A stretch of DNA of 64,000 nucleotides from Christensenella sp. UBA2853 (GCA_002350845.1 DEFL01000039.1:1-64000), one strand, 5' to 3'. Numbered from the stretch's first letter, positions 1 through 8,716 are shown. Notes: generated from the letters alone by a model not told the origin. Made by a program: numbers and translations.

Positions 1-3
1 TAC

Positions 4-31
4 AGAAGCTCGAAAGAGCTTCTATTTTTTT
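4..31 (+). terminator. Rho-independent terminator of a gene left of the window
   Basis: Eight-base arms AGAAGCTC and GAGCTTCT enclose a GAAA tetraloop and are followed by A and a run of seven T on the plus strand. It most likely ends a plus-strand gene lying left of the window. Confidence 0.8.
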
Positions 32-102
32 ACATTGACAGCATTTGATGTTCAGGTGAATGCTGTCCGGATATCTTAGCGGCGGTTAAATGAAACATAA
101 TC

Positions 103-148
103 AAAACCCCTGCCAGCTGCCATCATACCAGGCAGACTGACAGGGGTT
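103..148 (-). terminator. Terminator of the export operon
   Basis: Read on the minus strand, CCCCTG at 141-146 pairs with CAGGGG at 107-112, with further pairing inside (CTGCC with GGCAG), and TTTT follows. It lies just after the stop of the last gene of the minus-strand operon that starts at 6929. Confidence 0.75.
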
Positions 149-163
149 GTTAAGAATACAGTT

Positions 164-1165
164 TTAATGCATGGTTTCGTTTATAACTGTGATGGACATC
201 CCAATCGGCAGGTCATTTTCTTCTGGAATCAGATACACGGTATAAGTATCTCCGTTGGCAGTCCGGCTGATTCCTGAAATTGTTGCCTTTCTGGGAGTAT
301 CTGTTGGATCATCTGCTCTTAGATAAGACAGTGTGTCGCCTGGGTTGAGAAGATAAATCATGTTTTCCGCTGCTGAAAATTCAATGCGAATCGAATTCGG
401 GACAGCGAGCGTGGCGAGAACCTGATCCTGCTGAACAGACTGGCCAACATTGGCCTGAATATCTGTAATGATACCATCTTCCGGGATGGTGATCTCAGTG
501 GAAGCGGAGGAGGCATAGGTGAATAACAGCTGACCGCGTTCGACACGGCTTCCTTCTTCTACCGAAATAGAAATCAGATGGCCATTCGCTTTGTATTGGA
601 CAAGATCGTTTTCAACGACAGTTCCGACGCCGACCTTGCTCTCATAAGCATGATCCTGCGAACGATAGAGATTGACAGTTTCACCGATGTATAATTCTCC
701 GGCTGTAGTAAAGACATCAAAGTTTGAACCGGAGAGATTGGCTGTAAATCCAATTGCAAGATGACTTCTGTCGGCTGTACAGCGAATGAATAATGTCTCG
801 CCGCCATGAATGATGGTGGTTTCAGGTGATGAATATGCATCAGTGGTTGCTGAAACAATACGGTACTTGGAAACGGGTGATATTTCAAGCACAGTATCCG
901 ATACGATCTCTCCAACCTTGGCTTTTATAAGCGAGACCGTGCCGCTTTCGGAGGCAAACACGGATGTGACGGACGTGTGTCCCACGATGTCTCCGGAGGA
1001 AACAGTCTGGCCGACAGATAAATTCAGTTCTTCAAGAATGCCGGAAGCAGCGGCCAAAACCGGTTTTTCAAGCGTGGAGATAACCGTCCCGCTCCAGGTC
1101 TCGCCAAGAGCAGATGACATGAGGAAAAGCAAGACGGTTGCTAGAACCAATATGCGTTTGATCAT
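164..1165 (-). CDS. Secreted lipoyl/barrel protein related to efflux adaptors (HlyD/RND-type)
   Basis: 333 aa. Residues 1-21 are a signal peptide ending in SALG or ALGE; there is no lipobox and no later membrane segment. The mature part resembles periplasmic adaptor subunits: two half-lipoyl motifs, one near residues 35-60 (around LEELNLSVGQTVSSGD) and one around DIQANVGQSVQQDQ, then a beta-barrel-like tail ending IGMSITV. It is the last gene of the export operon, and its ATG overlaps the stop of the preceding gene as ATGA, so the two are probably translationally coupled. Known adaptors of this type link inner-membrane transporters to exit ducts. A Gram-positive cell has no outer-membrane duct, so its partner here is unknown. 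It is a paralogue of the 2735-3967 product. Confidence 0.7.
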   Translation of the reverse strand: MIKRILVLATVLLFLMSSALGETWSGTVISTLEKPVLAAASGILEELNLSVGQTVSSGDIVGHTSVTSVFASESGTVSLIKAKVGEIVSDTVLEISPVSKYRIVSATTDAYSSPETTIIHGGETLFIRCTADRSHLAIGFTANLSGSNFDVFTTAGELYIGETVNLYRSQDHAYESKVGVGTVVENDLVQYKANGHLISISVEEGSRVERGQLLFTYASSASTEITIPEDGIITDIQANVGQSVQQDQVLATLAVPNSIRIEFSAAENMIYLLNPGDTLSYLRADDPTDTPRKATISGISRTANGDTYTVYLIPEENDLPIGMSITVINETMH

Positions 1166-2772
1166 GGCATATGACCTCCAAAAGCTGCACTATACTCAAG
1201 TGATGATGGTATCAGTTCATTCTCTTCAGATAGTTCGAATACTGCATCTTCAATGCTGACGAGAATGTGGGATTGAAGAACATGAAAAACAAAGTCTGCA
1301 GATACATAGCCCTTGGACCGGTACTGTCCGTAATAAAAACCGTTCAAATCGAATGTCGTGTCCAGGGTCAGTTCATGCGTTCCGGCAACCAGGGACAGCT
1401 GATTTACACCGCTGTTGCCCAGCATATGGAGGGCAGCCTGGGAAAACGAGAATGTGCAAGAATCATCCTCTGATGAAAGATACAACTGATTCTCCGTAGA
1501 ACTGGCAGTAAATGTGCCATCAACAGAGGAAAGCATGAGTCCTGTATCTCCGAGATAAAGTGCTGACAGTTCATCTTCAGGAAGTTCGATCAGGGCGGCA
1601 TCATGCGGGGTCAGATCACCTGTTCCTGCGGCATGAGAGCTGATGAGTGCCTTGCCCGCAGTCACCGTGTTCGTATTTTGGGAGGCACTGCTGCTATTTT
1701 TTCCTGATGAGCCAAACGTTTTACTCCATCCTGAAGACGGCCTCTTACCATTGCCCTGGCCGTTGTTTTCAGGCGTGGCGGTTGCATCTGCAGGGCTGAT
1801 GGTTGCTGTGGGGGCCGGTGTTGCTGTGGTCTCTGAAGACGGCATCGGCTGGGCAGGCGTTTGTTCAGGTGTCGGCGTGGGATTCGCAGAATCATCCGTC
1901 AGAACGAGCTGAAACACAGTCTGGCCTAAGATCATGCCCTGATTCTGTGCGATGATGGTGACGTTCAATGTTCCGCATGAGAGACGGGATGCTTCACAGG
2001 ACCAGTACAAAGAAGCAACTGTTTCTGTAATTGGAACTTCCAGTTCAGGCGATTCCACACGGATTCCATACTGGTCTGCCGACGGGTATGCATTCCATCG
2101 AACCATGATACTGCTGTTCTCATGAACTGTGAGGTACCAGACCCGGTTTTTCAGCTCTGCATCCTTGATTTCAATCGTCCATTGAAAGGATGGCTCTTCT
2201 GTAGGAGAATCTCCCGGATCAGAAGAGGAAACAGGGGTGGGCGTAGCTTCAGGTGAGGTTGTTGCAGTTGCGTCTGGAACAGATGGATCCGTTGGATCCG
2301 GAGAGGGCGAAGGTGAAGGCGTCTGTGCAGGATCCGTTTCAGAAGGATCATCGGGAACCGGCGAAGGTGAAGCAGACGGCGAGGCTGTCGGTGATTCTTG
2401 GGAAGTAGGCACTGCCGGATCATCAGCCGGAGTCGGCGATGGTGTTGCCGCTGTCGTAGCTGTGGGATCAGGTGAAGATGTTTCCCCTGATTCGGGTGTG
2501 CAAGTGGGCGTTGAAGGAGCCGATGTTGCTGTCGGTTCAGGCACCTGCGTGCTTTCCGGTTTGGGCGTTGATGCGGCAGTTGGTGAAGGCGTCGCAGTGG
2601 GAGACGGCGTTGAAGGGGCATCCGTAGGCGTTTCGGAGGTCTGTGTCGGGTTTTCCTGCGGATTTTGAACGGGTTCCTCAGCGGTGACTGCAGACGCAAG
2701 CAAAAGACATGCGAGCAGCAGAATCAGTATGCGTTTACTCACCGGCACCTTCGCCTTCTTTGTGGTCTTCAT
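1162..2772 (-). CDS. Secreted Pro/Thr/Ser-rich stalk protein of the export operon
   Basis: 536 aa from the ATG at 2772, chosen because GAGGAG lies about 8 bases upstream; an in-frame start at 2901 would lie deep inside the preceding gene. A basic N-terminus and hydrophobic stretch (ILILLLACLLLASA) form a signal peptide ending near VTA-EE. About 170 residues of Pro/Thr/Ser/Ala repeats follow (TATPSPTA-like units), then a roughly 90-residue beta-rich, Fn3-like segment around FQWTIEIKDAELKNRVWYL, a second Pro/Thr tract, and a C-terminal domain of about 200 residues. I recognise neither folded domain. No LPXTG sorting signal or second membrane helix is visible, so how it stays at the surface is unclear. 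It overlaps its upstream neighbour by 38 bases and its downstream neighbour by 4. Confidence 0.65.
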   Translation of the reverse strand: MKTTKKAKVPVSKRILILLLACLLLASAVTAEEPVQNPQENPTQTSETPTDAPSTPSPTATPSPTAASTPKPESTQVPEPTATSAPSTPTCTPESGETSSPDPTATTAATPSPTPADDPAVPTSQESPTASPSASPSPVPDDPSETDPAQTPSPSPSPDPTDPSVPDATATTSPEATPTPVSSSDPGDSPTEEPSFQWTIEIKDAELKNRVWYLTVHENSSIMVRWNAYPSADQYGIRVESPELEVPITETVASLYWSCEASRLSCGTLNVTIIAQNQGMILGQTVFQLVLTDDSANPTPTPEQTPAQPMPSSETTATPAPTATISPADATATPENNGQGNGKRPSSGWSKTFGSSGKNSSSASQNTNTVTAGKALISSHAAGTGDLTPHDAALIELPEDELSALYLGDTGLMLSSVDGTFTASSTENQLYLSSEDDSCTFSFSQAALHMLGNSGVNQLSLVAGTHELTLDTTFDLNGFYYGQYRSKGYVSADFVFHVLQSHILVSIEDAVFELSEENELIPSSLEYSAAFGGHMP

Positions 2773-3967
2773 CCTTCTTGTCTCCTCGTCCGCCGCGGCG
2801 GTTTTCACCGGAAGAGGCATTCGATGCATCAGCATCCAGAGCTTCAGGCTCTTCATTCTCAATATCCAATACGGATTCTTCTGATGCTTCTGCCTGTTCA
2901 TCTTCCGGGGTTGAAACGACGGCGCTCATTCCATAACGGACATGGCTGTCAGCTGTGAAATCAACATAAACTGTGAAAGTTACGCTTTCCGTATTTCCTG
3001 AAGAACTGGCAATACGTGAAATCATAGAGACGGTTCCATCATAGGAAGTGCCAGCATCCTCATCTGCAGTCAGCTCGATGATGACGGGATCACCGACGGA
3101 AAGAAGGTCAAGGTCTTCCTGGGAAACTTCGGCTGAGATCCGCATGGAATCGCTCGGATAAATGATGGCACAGACGGAATCCTTCTGTACTCCGGATCCG
3201 GCACTGACCTTGATCTCCGCAAGCGTACCGCTCACCCCGGCATAGATTTCCTTTCCGGACATATAAAACCCGTCAAATGAACCATCCAGTGTTTCAAAGA
3301 GCAGGTCGCCTCGCTGAACCTGATCGCCGCTCTTGACTGCATAGGAAACGATGCTTCCGGAACCGGTCACAGCCAGAGGATTTCGGCGGCTCACAGTGCC
3401 CCGCCCGATGCGCTGCTTGGTGGAATACGCACTGTCACGGAAGACATCAACAGAATCACCGACAATAAAGACGCCGGAAGAAACTTCAATCGTGTAATTG
3501 ATGCCGTCAATGGCCGTGATGGTTCCTTCGCCGCTACGGCTGGAAGACGTGCGTCCCTGGAGATAGACTTTTTCGCCGACATGCACGAACTTGGTTTCCG
3601 TACTGTTATATGCATTGGCAGTTGATGCGGAGACGGTAAACGTGGATTCGCCCTCCAGATACATGACCGCACCATAACGGCTGGTAATGGTTTCGGCATT
3701 GTCACCGGGCTGGCCGAAGATGCCGGTTACAGTACCGCTTTCTGAGGCATAGACCTTGGTGGTACGGAGAACAGCGATGGGGGTGTCGGGATTGACGGTG
3801 TCGCCCGCAGACACGAGGACCTGGTCGACCGTTCCACCAATGGGTGCATACACCTGGGCGGTCTGGTCATTGGTGACCGTACCATCCAGCACAAGGTTGT
3901 CGGCCATGGCTGTGCAGGCCAGTGAGAGGGCAAGGAGCAGGGAAATCAAAAGCAGTCCTTTTTTCAT
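2735..3967 (-). CDS. Secreted lipoyl/barrel protein related to efflux adaptors
   Basis: 410 aa. The signal peptide (MKKGLLLISLLLALSLACTA) ends near AMA-D. The mature N-terminus carries a lipoyl-like half motif (YAPIGGTVDQVLVSAGDTV) and a second one, ASESGTVTGIFGQPGD; a further copy (YAGVSGTLAEIKVSAGSGV) lies near residues 240-265. A barrel-like region (DPVIIELTADEDAGTSYDG) ends with YGMSAVV, the usual end of the adaptor barrel. The tail is long, acidic and then rich in Arg/Gly/Lys/Glu. No transmembrane helix follows the signal peptide, unlike the anchored adaptor at 5895-6929. The start is supported by AGGAGGT eight bases upstream. It directly follows the MacB-like permease. Confidence 0.7.
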   Translation of the reverse strand: MKKGLLLISLLLALSLACTAMADNLVLDGTVTNDQTAQVYAPIGGTVDQVLVSAGDTVNPDTPIAVLRTTKVYASESGTVTGIFGQPGDNAETITSRYGAVMYLEGESTFTVSASTANAYNSTETKFVHVGEKVYLQGRTSSSRSGEGTITAIDGINYTIEVSSGVFIVGDSVDVFRDSAYSTKQRIGRGTVSRRNPLAVTGSGSIVSYAVKSGDQVQRGDLLFETLDGSFDGFYMSGKEIYAGVSGTLAEIKVSAGSGVQKDSVCAIIYPSDSMRISAEVSQEDLDLLSVGDPVIIELTADEDAGTSYDGTVSMISRIASSSGNTESVTFTVYVDFTADSHVRYGMSAVVSTPEDEQAEASEESVLDIENEEPEALDADASNASSGENRRGGRGDKKDEDHKEGEGAGE

Positions 3968-3990
3968 GGGATACCTCCTGTAGATTTGGT

Positions 3991-5202
3991 TTACATGGAA
4001 CGAAGTGCATCAATGGGGTTCAAACGACTTGCTTTTCGTGCGGGTGCCCATCCGAACAGGATGCCGACGGCGGCAGAGAAACCAACACCCAGGACGATGG
4101 CTCCCCCTGAGACAACAAACGTGGAGCCAATGACCTCACTGAAAACCAGCGAAAGCAGAAGTCCGAGCATCACGCCTGCGATGCCGCCGATCAGGGAGAG
4201 CATAAAGGACTCGATCAGAAACTGCACCTGTATCTGCCACGGCTTGGCGCCGAGCGCCTTTTTCAGGCCGATTTCCACAGTGCGCTCTGTGACGGTGGTC
4301 AGCATCATGTTCATAATGCCGATACCGCCGACGACCAGTGCAATACTGGCAATGCCGCCCAGAAGCGTGGCCATCATGCCGGTCATGGTTTCCATGGTAT
4401 CCTCAATGGAATCCATGGTTGTGATGGTATAGGTATCCTCTTCATAGCTGAACATGGGATCCAGCGCAGCTTCAAGTGCAGAGGAGGCCTGGCTTGAGGT
4501 GACGCCCTCGGACATATAGACTGTAAAACTTGTCACCAGACTGCTGTTATTCATTTTCAGCGCGGTGGTATAGGGAATAAAAATATTGGCTTTCCCGGAG
4601 AAAATGGAGGCAATGCCGGAGGAAGAATCTTCTTTGAAACGTCCAACCACAGTGAAAGGCGTGCCGTTGATATAGAGGGTTGCTCCGACCGGGTTCACTG
4701 CAAAAAAGAAGGTGGAAACCATTTCATCGGAGACCAGACAGACGAACGAAGAATTGTCCTCATCAACAAAGTTCAGCTCACGCCCGTGCGTGACAATGTC
4801 TTCATTCAGATGAAAATAGTAGGAACTCTTTCCGGACACATTGACATTGCTCTGTGTTTCGCCGGAACATGTTACCTGGGCCCGAAGGGAAACGGTTGGT
4901 GTGATGCCGTCGACTTCTGTGAGCGCAGTGAGCGTTTTCAGGTCATCCCGAGTCAGACCGCTTTTCAGATCAGAACCGCTGATGGAAACTGAAATCGTTC
5001 CGGCTCCGAGACTGGTAAAGGATGAAGTAATGGAGGAGGAAACGCCCGAAACGGTTGTAATCAGTGCGATGACGGCGGTTACACCGATCAGAATGCCCAG
5101 TACCGTGAGAAATGAACGGACCTTGTTTCCCCATATATTGGATATGGACATGGAGATGCATTCATGGATCATGATGAACGTGCTGCGGATGGATTTAAGC
5201 AT
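3991..5202 (-). CDS. MacB-like ABC transporter permease (FtsX/MacB_PCD fold)
   Basis: 403 aa from the ATG at 5202, preceded by AAGGGGGAAA; the longer frame would start inside the ATPase gene. Topology is typical of MacB-type permeases: one helix near residues 25-50 (SFLTVLGILIGVTAVIALI), a large extracytoplasmic domain of about 210 residues, then three helices with LVVGGIGIMNMMLTTVTERT between the first two, and the C-terminal motif WAPARKASRLNPIDALR. In this family the permease works by mechanotransmission rather than by moving substrate through the membrane core. Its start overlaps the end of the ATPase gene by 8 bases. Confidence 0.88.
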   Translation of the reverse strand: MLKSIRSTFIMIHECISMSISNIWGNKVRSFLTVLGILIGVTAVIALITTVSGVSSSITSSFTSLGAGTISVSISGSDLKSGLTRDDLKTLTALTEVDGITPTVSLRAQVTCSGETQSNVNVSGKSSYYFHLNEDIVTHGRELNFVDEDNSSFVCLVSDEMVSTFFFAVNPVGATLYINGTPFTVVGRFKEDSSSGIASIFSGKANIFIPYTTALKMNNSSLVTSFTVYMSEGVTSSQASSALEAALDPMFSYEEDTYTITTMDSIEDTMETMTGMMATLLGGIASIALVVGGIGIMNMMLTTVTERTVEIGLKKALGAKPWQIQVQFLIESFMLSLIGGIAGVMLGLLLSLVFSEVIGSTFVVSGGAIVLGVGFSAAVGILFGWAPARKASRLNPIDALRSM

Positions 5203-5893
5203 CGCTGGTATTTCCCCCTTCCGTGAGCACGCCATCAATGATATGAACTACCCGATGAGCATGCGCGGCAATGTTCATATCATGTGTGATCATCAGGATG
5301 GTGCGTCCTTCATCATTGATTGTCTGGAACAGTTCCATGATCTGTTTGCCTGTTTTCTGATCCAGCGCGCCGGTGGGTTCATCGGCCAGGAGGATGCTGG
5401 GATTGCCGACCAGCGCTCTTGCTATGGCAACGCGCTGCTGCTGACCGCCGGAGAGCTGATTGGGATAGTGATACATGCGGTCTGCAAGACCGACACGTTC
5501 CAGCATCGCCGTAGCGCGTCTGCGTCGTTCCTTTGGACGAACACCCGCATAGATCAGTGGAAGCTCAACATTGCGGATGGCAGTCAGGCGCGGGAGAAGC
5601 TGGGAGTTCTGAAAAATAAAACCGATTTCACGGGAACGAAGATCAGCAAGCTCACCCGAAGTCAGATCTTCCACGGTTCTGCCCTGAAGGATATAGTTTC
5701 CGGAAGTGGGGACATCAAGACAGCCGATAATGTTCATGAGTGTTGATTTTCCGCTTCCGGAAGGACCCAGAACAGAGAGATATTCGCCCTCTTCAATGGA
5801 AAGATTGACGTTTTTCAGAATGTGAGAAACCTCTTCACCCATGAGATAATCTTTGCAGATGTTCTGCATATGGAAAAAGTGATTGGTTGACAT
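5195..5893 (-). CDS. MacB/LolD-type ABC transporter ATPase
   Basis: 232 aa starting at ATG 5893, one base after the stop of the adaptor gene and behind GAGGTGG; upstream in-frame ATGs at 5923 and 5935 lie inside the adaptor gene. It has Walker A GPSGSGKST, a Q-loop in FIFQNSQLL, signature LSGGQQQRV, Walker B ILLADEPTGALD and switch His in MITHDMNIA. The DEPTGALD and LSGGQQQR wording is characteristic of the MacB/LolD subfamily. It powers the permease encoded next and presumably acts with the upstream adaptor. Confidence 0.92.
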   Translation of the reverse strand: MSTNHFFHMQNICKDYLMGEEVSHILKNVNLSIEEGEYLSVLGPSGSGKSTLMNIIGCLDVPTSGNYILQGRTVEDLTSGELADLRSREIGFIFQNSQLLPRLTAIRNVELPLIYAGVRPKERRRRATAMLERVGLADRMYHYPNQLSGGQQQRVAIARALVGNPSILLADEPTGALDQKTGKQIMELFQTINDEGRTILMITHDMNIAAHAHRVVHIIDGVLTEGGNTSDA

Positions 5894-5894
5894 C

Positions 5895-6929
5895 TCAGTT
5901 TCCACCTCTGCCGCCTGTTCCATTCCCGTATCCATTGGACCGATTGGTGTTATTCCAATTGTTGTTTCTCTGAGTGTTACGGTCCCTGTTGTTGATCTGC
6001 TGACCGCCGAACATGGAAGAGAATATGGAAGTCATGGCGGATACGGTTTCAGTCTTTGCAACGGCAAAGACTTCATCGCCTTCCGAAAGTCCCTCTTTGA
6101 TTTCGACATAATTGCCATTGGAAACACCGACCGTTACGGGGGTTTCAATCATCGTGCTTCCATCGGCATCCAGCCTGTAGACAAAGGCAGTATTCTCATT
6201 GGTGAAAGACAGCGCATCCATTTTAAGAATCACGACATCTTCTGCCTGTTCCTGGGGCACGGTTACGGTCACCTGCATGCCGGGATAAATGCTGTCCCCG
6301 GGCTGGACATCAATGTATACAGTGCCTGTGTAATAGGCAACATTGCCCTGGGAAGAAGAAATATAGTTGATGGAAGAAATGGTGGACGTGTAGGATTTTT
6401 CGGCAGCGGTTGCCGTCACCGTGCAGGAATCACCCACGTGGACGGAAGCAATGTCGTACTCATCAATTCGAATGGTCGTTTTCAGCCGGGAAAAATCCGC
6501 GACCTGGATGAGCGAAGTGTTGGGCTGGACTTCGTCACCTTCTTCGACCGAAATCGTGTTGACGGTTCCGTTAAATTCAGCCTTGACGGTTTCGCCGTTG
6601 GAAAGACGCATCAGACGCTTCCCTGAGGAAACGCTTTCTCCTTCGGTCACATAAATGGAGCGGACCGTTGCAGAGGACGCATTGGAGTAGGTGGACGAAG
6701 TCACAAGCTGAAGGGACCCGGAAAAGGAAAGGGAGTTGGAAATGCTCCCCCGCGAAGCGGAGTAGGAATCATAGGTGATGGTATATTCGCTTTTCAGGCG
6801 TGAATATGCATACAGTCCACCGAAAGTAAGGACAAGAAGAAAGACAAGCCAGAGAATGATCCGGCGTACAAGATGTCTTTTTTTCTTTCGTACAGGTTTT
6901 GCAGGATACAGGGAAGCAGATTCTGACAT
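5895..6929 (-). CDS. Membrane-anchored MacA/HlyD-like adaptor
   Basis: 344 aa from ATG 6929, preceded by AGGAGAAA; the longer frame to 7034 crosses the promoter region. A basic cytoplasmic tail (KPVRKKKRHLVRR) precedes one helix at about residues 20-43 (IILWLVFLLVLTFGGLYAY). Two lipoyl half motifs follow (SIYVTEGESVSSGKRLMRL and NTISVEEGDEVQPNTSLIQ), then barrel and membrane-proximal domains. The helical hairpin normally between the lipoyl halves is essentially absent, as is usual in Gram-positive relatives. The last 30 residues are rich in Asn, Arg and Gly. It is the first gene of the operon with ATPase, permease and secreted proteins, which argues for export of a peptide, lipid or drug, although no substrate can be read from the sequence. 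Confidence 0.85.
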   Translation of the reverse strand: MSESASLYPAKPVRKKKRHLVRRIILWLVFLLVLTFGGLYAYSRLKSEYTITYDSYSASRGSISNSLSFSGSLQLVTSSTYSNASSATVRSIYVTEGESVSSGKRLMRLSNGETVKAEFNGTVNTISVEEGDEVQPNTSLIQVADFSRLKTTIRIDEYDIASVHVGDSCTVTATAAEKSYTSTISSINYISSSQGNVAYYTGTVYIDVQPGDSIYPGMQVTVTVPQEQAEDVVILKMDALSFTNENTAFVYRLDADGSTMIETPVTVGVSNGNYVEIKEGLSEGDEVFAVAKTETVSAMTSIFSSMFGGQQINNRDRNTQRNNNWNNTNRSNGYGNGTGGRGGN

Positions 6930-6956
6930 GTGATTTCTCCTGTTAAATGCTGATTT

Positions 6957-6998
6957 CCACACTTGTGTGGTATACCAAGGATACCATATCTGTGTGAA
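6957..6998 (-). promoter_or_regulatory. Candidate promoter and palindromic operator of the export operon
   Basis: On the minus strand a weak -35 TTCACA (plus 6993-6998) and a -10-like TATACC (plus 6969-6974) are 18 bases apart. Immediately downstream lies a perfect 14-base palindrome CCACACTTGTGTGG at 6957-6970, well placed for a repressor or as the base of a leader hairpin. The promoter call is weak; the palindrome is plain in the sequence. Confidence 0.4.
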
Positions 6999-7023
6999 CT
7001 TCACGTGAAAAGAACATGAAAAA

Positions 7024-7061
7024 TGCCGTTTCACGCTGCATCATGATGCGGCAAGAAACGG
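7024..7061 (-). terminator. Terminator of the ABC-F gene
   Basis: Arms GCCGTTTC (7024-7031) and GAAACGGC (7054-7061) enclose an inner CGCATCATGATGC pairing. On the minus strand the outer stem is followed by ATTTTTC. It lies just beyond the stop of the ABC-F gene. Confidence 0.75.
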
Positions 7062-7071
7062 CAATATTTCT

Positions 7072-8598
7072 TTATATGGTTTCAAGTCCGTTGGGAGTGA
7101 GGCGCAGCACTCTTCCGATGTGCTGGGAGAGCAGCACACGGTCATGTGTCACGCAGATGATACATCCGTTGAAGGAGGACATCATGTCACGAAGAACCGG
7201 GGCGGAAAGCGGACTGAGGTTTCGTGTGGGTTCATCCAGGATGAGGACATTGGCTTTCTGAAGAATCAGATGAATCAGAAAGAGTTTGGCTTTCTGTCCG
7301 CCGGAAAGGGAGCGTATGGGATGCTCCATCTCCTCGCGTGTAAAGCGGAATGCCCCAAGATGAATGCGGATTTCCGTCAGCTGCTCTTTGGAGCCGTCCG
7401 TATGCAGATATTCCACCGGCGTCAAATCATAGGGCAGTGAGTCTGCATAGTCCTGCGGCATATACGCACACTTGAGATCGTTCCGATCCGACAGGGAAGC
7501 AACAATCTGCCGGAGCAGTGTCGTTTTCCCAGAACCGTTTTCACCGATGATCAGCACCTTTTCAGGACCGACTACGGAAAGGTGCAGATTTCTGGAAAGC
7601 ACCTGCTCACCGGCCCGGAGTTCAGGAAGATCCAGCGTCAGGACGGTTTTGCCGGAAGGAAAGGAAATCCCCTCAGCCCAGCTTGCATCAATTGCCCATT
7701 CTGAATAGGGACGCTCGGTCATCTGACTGTCTTCACGCTCAAAACGATGCTCGAGTGACTTAACCGCTTTCATCTTCTTTTTCAGAAGTCTGCCGGAGTG
7801 CGGATCCTGTCTGGATACTGCGTTCTGGGCATGCTCCACGGACTGCTGGATTCTTTGAAAACGCTCATCGCGGGCGCGTTTTTCACGCTGCTCAGACTGA
7901 AAGATCTGTTCCTGCCGGACAAACGCATCATTTCGGGTCTGCATATAGACATCATATGGCGTATTGGAAAGGGTCCATCGGGGTGCCTGCCTCCCGTGAA
8001 TGCTCTCAAGATGAAGCACACGGGTGGCGCAGGCTCTGAGGAGAACTTCATCATGTGAAACAAACAGGACAGGCAGCGAACAGTTGAGCAGAAAATGCTC
8101 GAGGGATTCCAGCGCATTCAGGTCAAGGTCGTTGCTCGGTTCATCCAGTACAAGCATGGTCGGGGAAGAAAGCATCAGGAGCATCAGACGCAGTTTGAGC
8201 TTCTCACCGCCTGAAAGGCTGAGAACCGGGCTTTGTCTGTAAGCAAGGTCGGGGGACATGCCGATGAGCTGGCAGACATCATACAGTTCCTGCCAGGATG
8301 CGTCAGGAAACGAGGCACAGGAACAGCAGTAGTCGTAAACGGAGAGAGAATCACTGAAACTGTTTTCCTGAGAGAGAAAGGCGATCCGTTCACCGCCGGA
8401 ATTGATGCTTCCCTCAGAAAGACACCAGTCGGGAACTGCTGGCCAGTGGACGATCGTTTCGAGGAGCGTGGATTTACCGTCACCTTCTTCACCGATGACG
8501 GCGAGACGTTCCACGCCCGACAACGTCAGAGAGAGATCATGAATAAGGACACGGAGATCACTCTTATGAGTGAGTGTCAGGTGCTGTATTTGGAGCAC
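7072..8598 (-). CDS. ABC-F family ATPase (ribosomal protection or translation factor type)
   Basis: 508 aa, two ATPase domains in one chain and no membrane segments. Domain 1 has Walker A GEEGDGKST at 36-44, signature LSGGE at 128-132 and Walker B MLVLDEP with catalytic Glu 153. Domain 2 has GENGSGKTT, LSGGQKAKL and LILDEPTRNL. A basic helical linker of about 80 residues (around REKRARDERFQRIQQSVEHA) lies between them; in this family it reaches into the ribosome. The start is GTG, chosen because GGAGG lies 7 bases upstream. ABC-F proteins of this size include antibiotic-resistance factors of the Lsa/Vga/Msr/VmlR kind; the regulatory leader supports that reading, but the drug spectrum cannot be inferred. 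Confidence 0.85.
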   Translation of the reverse strand: MLQIQHLTLTHKSDLRVLIHDLSLTLSGVERLAVIGEEGDGKSTLLETIVHWPAVPDWCLSEGSINSGGERIAFLSQENSFSDSLSVYDYCCSCASFPDASWQELYDVCQLIGMSPDLAYRQSPVLSLSGGEKLKLRLMLLMLSSPTMLVLDEPSNDLDLNALESLEHFLLNCSLPVLFVSHDEVLLRACATRVLHLESIHGRQAPRWTLSNTPYDVYMQTRNDAFVRQEQIFQSEQREKRARDERFQRIQQSVEHAQNAVSRQDPHSGRLLKKKMKAVKSLEHRFEREDSQMTERPYSEWAIDASWAEGISFPSGKTVLTLDLPELRAGEQVLSRNLHLSVVGPEKVLIIGENGSGKTTLLRQIVASLSDRNDLKCAYMPQDYADSLPYDLTPVEYLHTDGSKEQLTEIRIHLGAFRFTREEMEHPIRSLSGGQKAKLFLIHLILQKANVLILDEPTRNLSPLSAPVLRDMMSSFNGCIICVTHDRVLLSQHIGRVLRLTPNGLETI

Positions 8599-8636
8599 AG
8601 GCAGGCCTCCTTTTGGCCCTGGGCAGCGTGCACACG

Positions 8637-8661
8637 AAAAAAAGGCATGGAAAAATGCCTG
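8637..8661 (-). terminator. Leader terminator (attenuator) in front of the ABC-F gene
   Basis: On the minus strand AGGCAT-TTTTCC-ATGCCT is followed by seven T, about 25 bases upstream of the ABC-F ribosome binding site and downstream of its promoter. Because it sits between promoter and gene, it should act as an attenuator. The 5' arm CAGGCA can alternatively pair with TGCCTG at plus 8599-8604, which lies between the GGAGG and the GTG start. Confidence 0.65.
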
Positions 8662-8716
8662 ATTCTGTCATGCACAAAAACGCCACCGCAGTGGTTATTG
8701 TTGCATACGACAGAGA

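Noticed and set aside
2237..2668. Plus-strand Gly/Val-rich frame opposite the stalk protein
   Set aside because: It is the complement of the Pro/Thr/Ser repeat; the minus-strand frame has signal peptide, start site and operon context.
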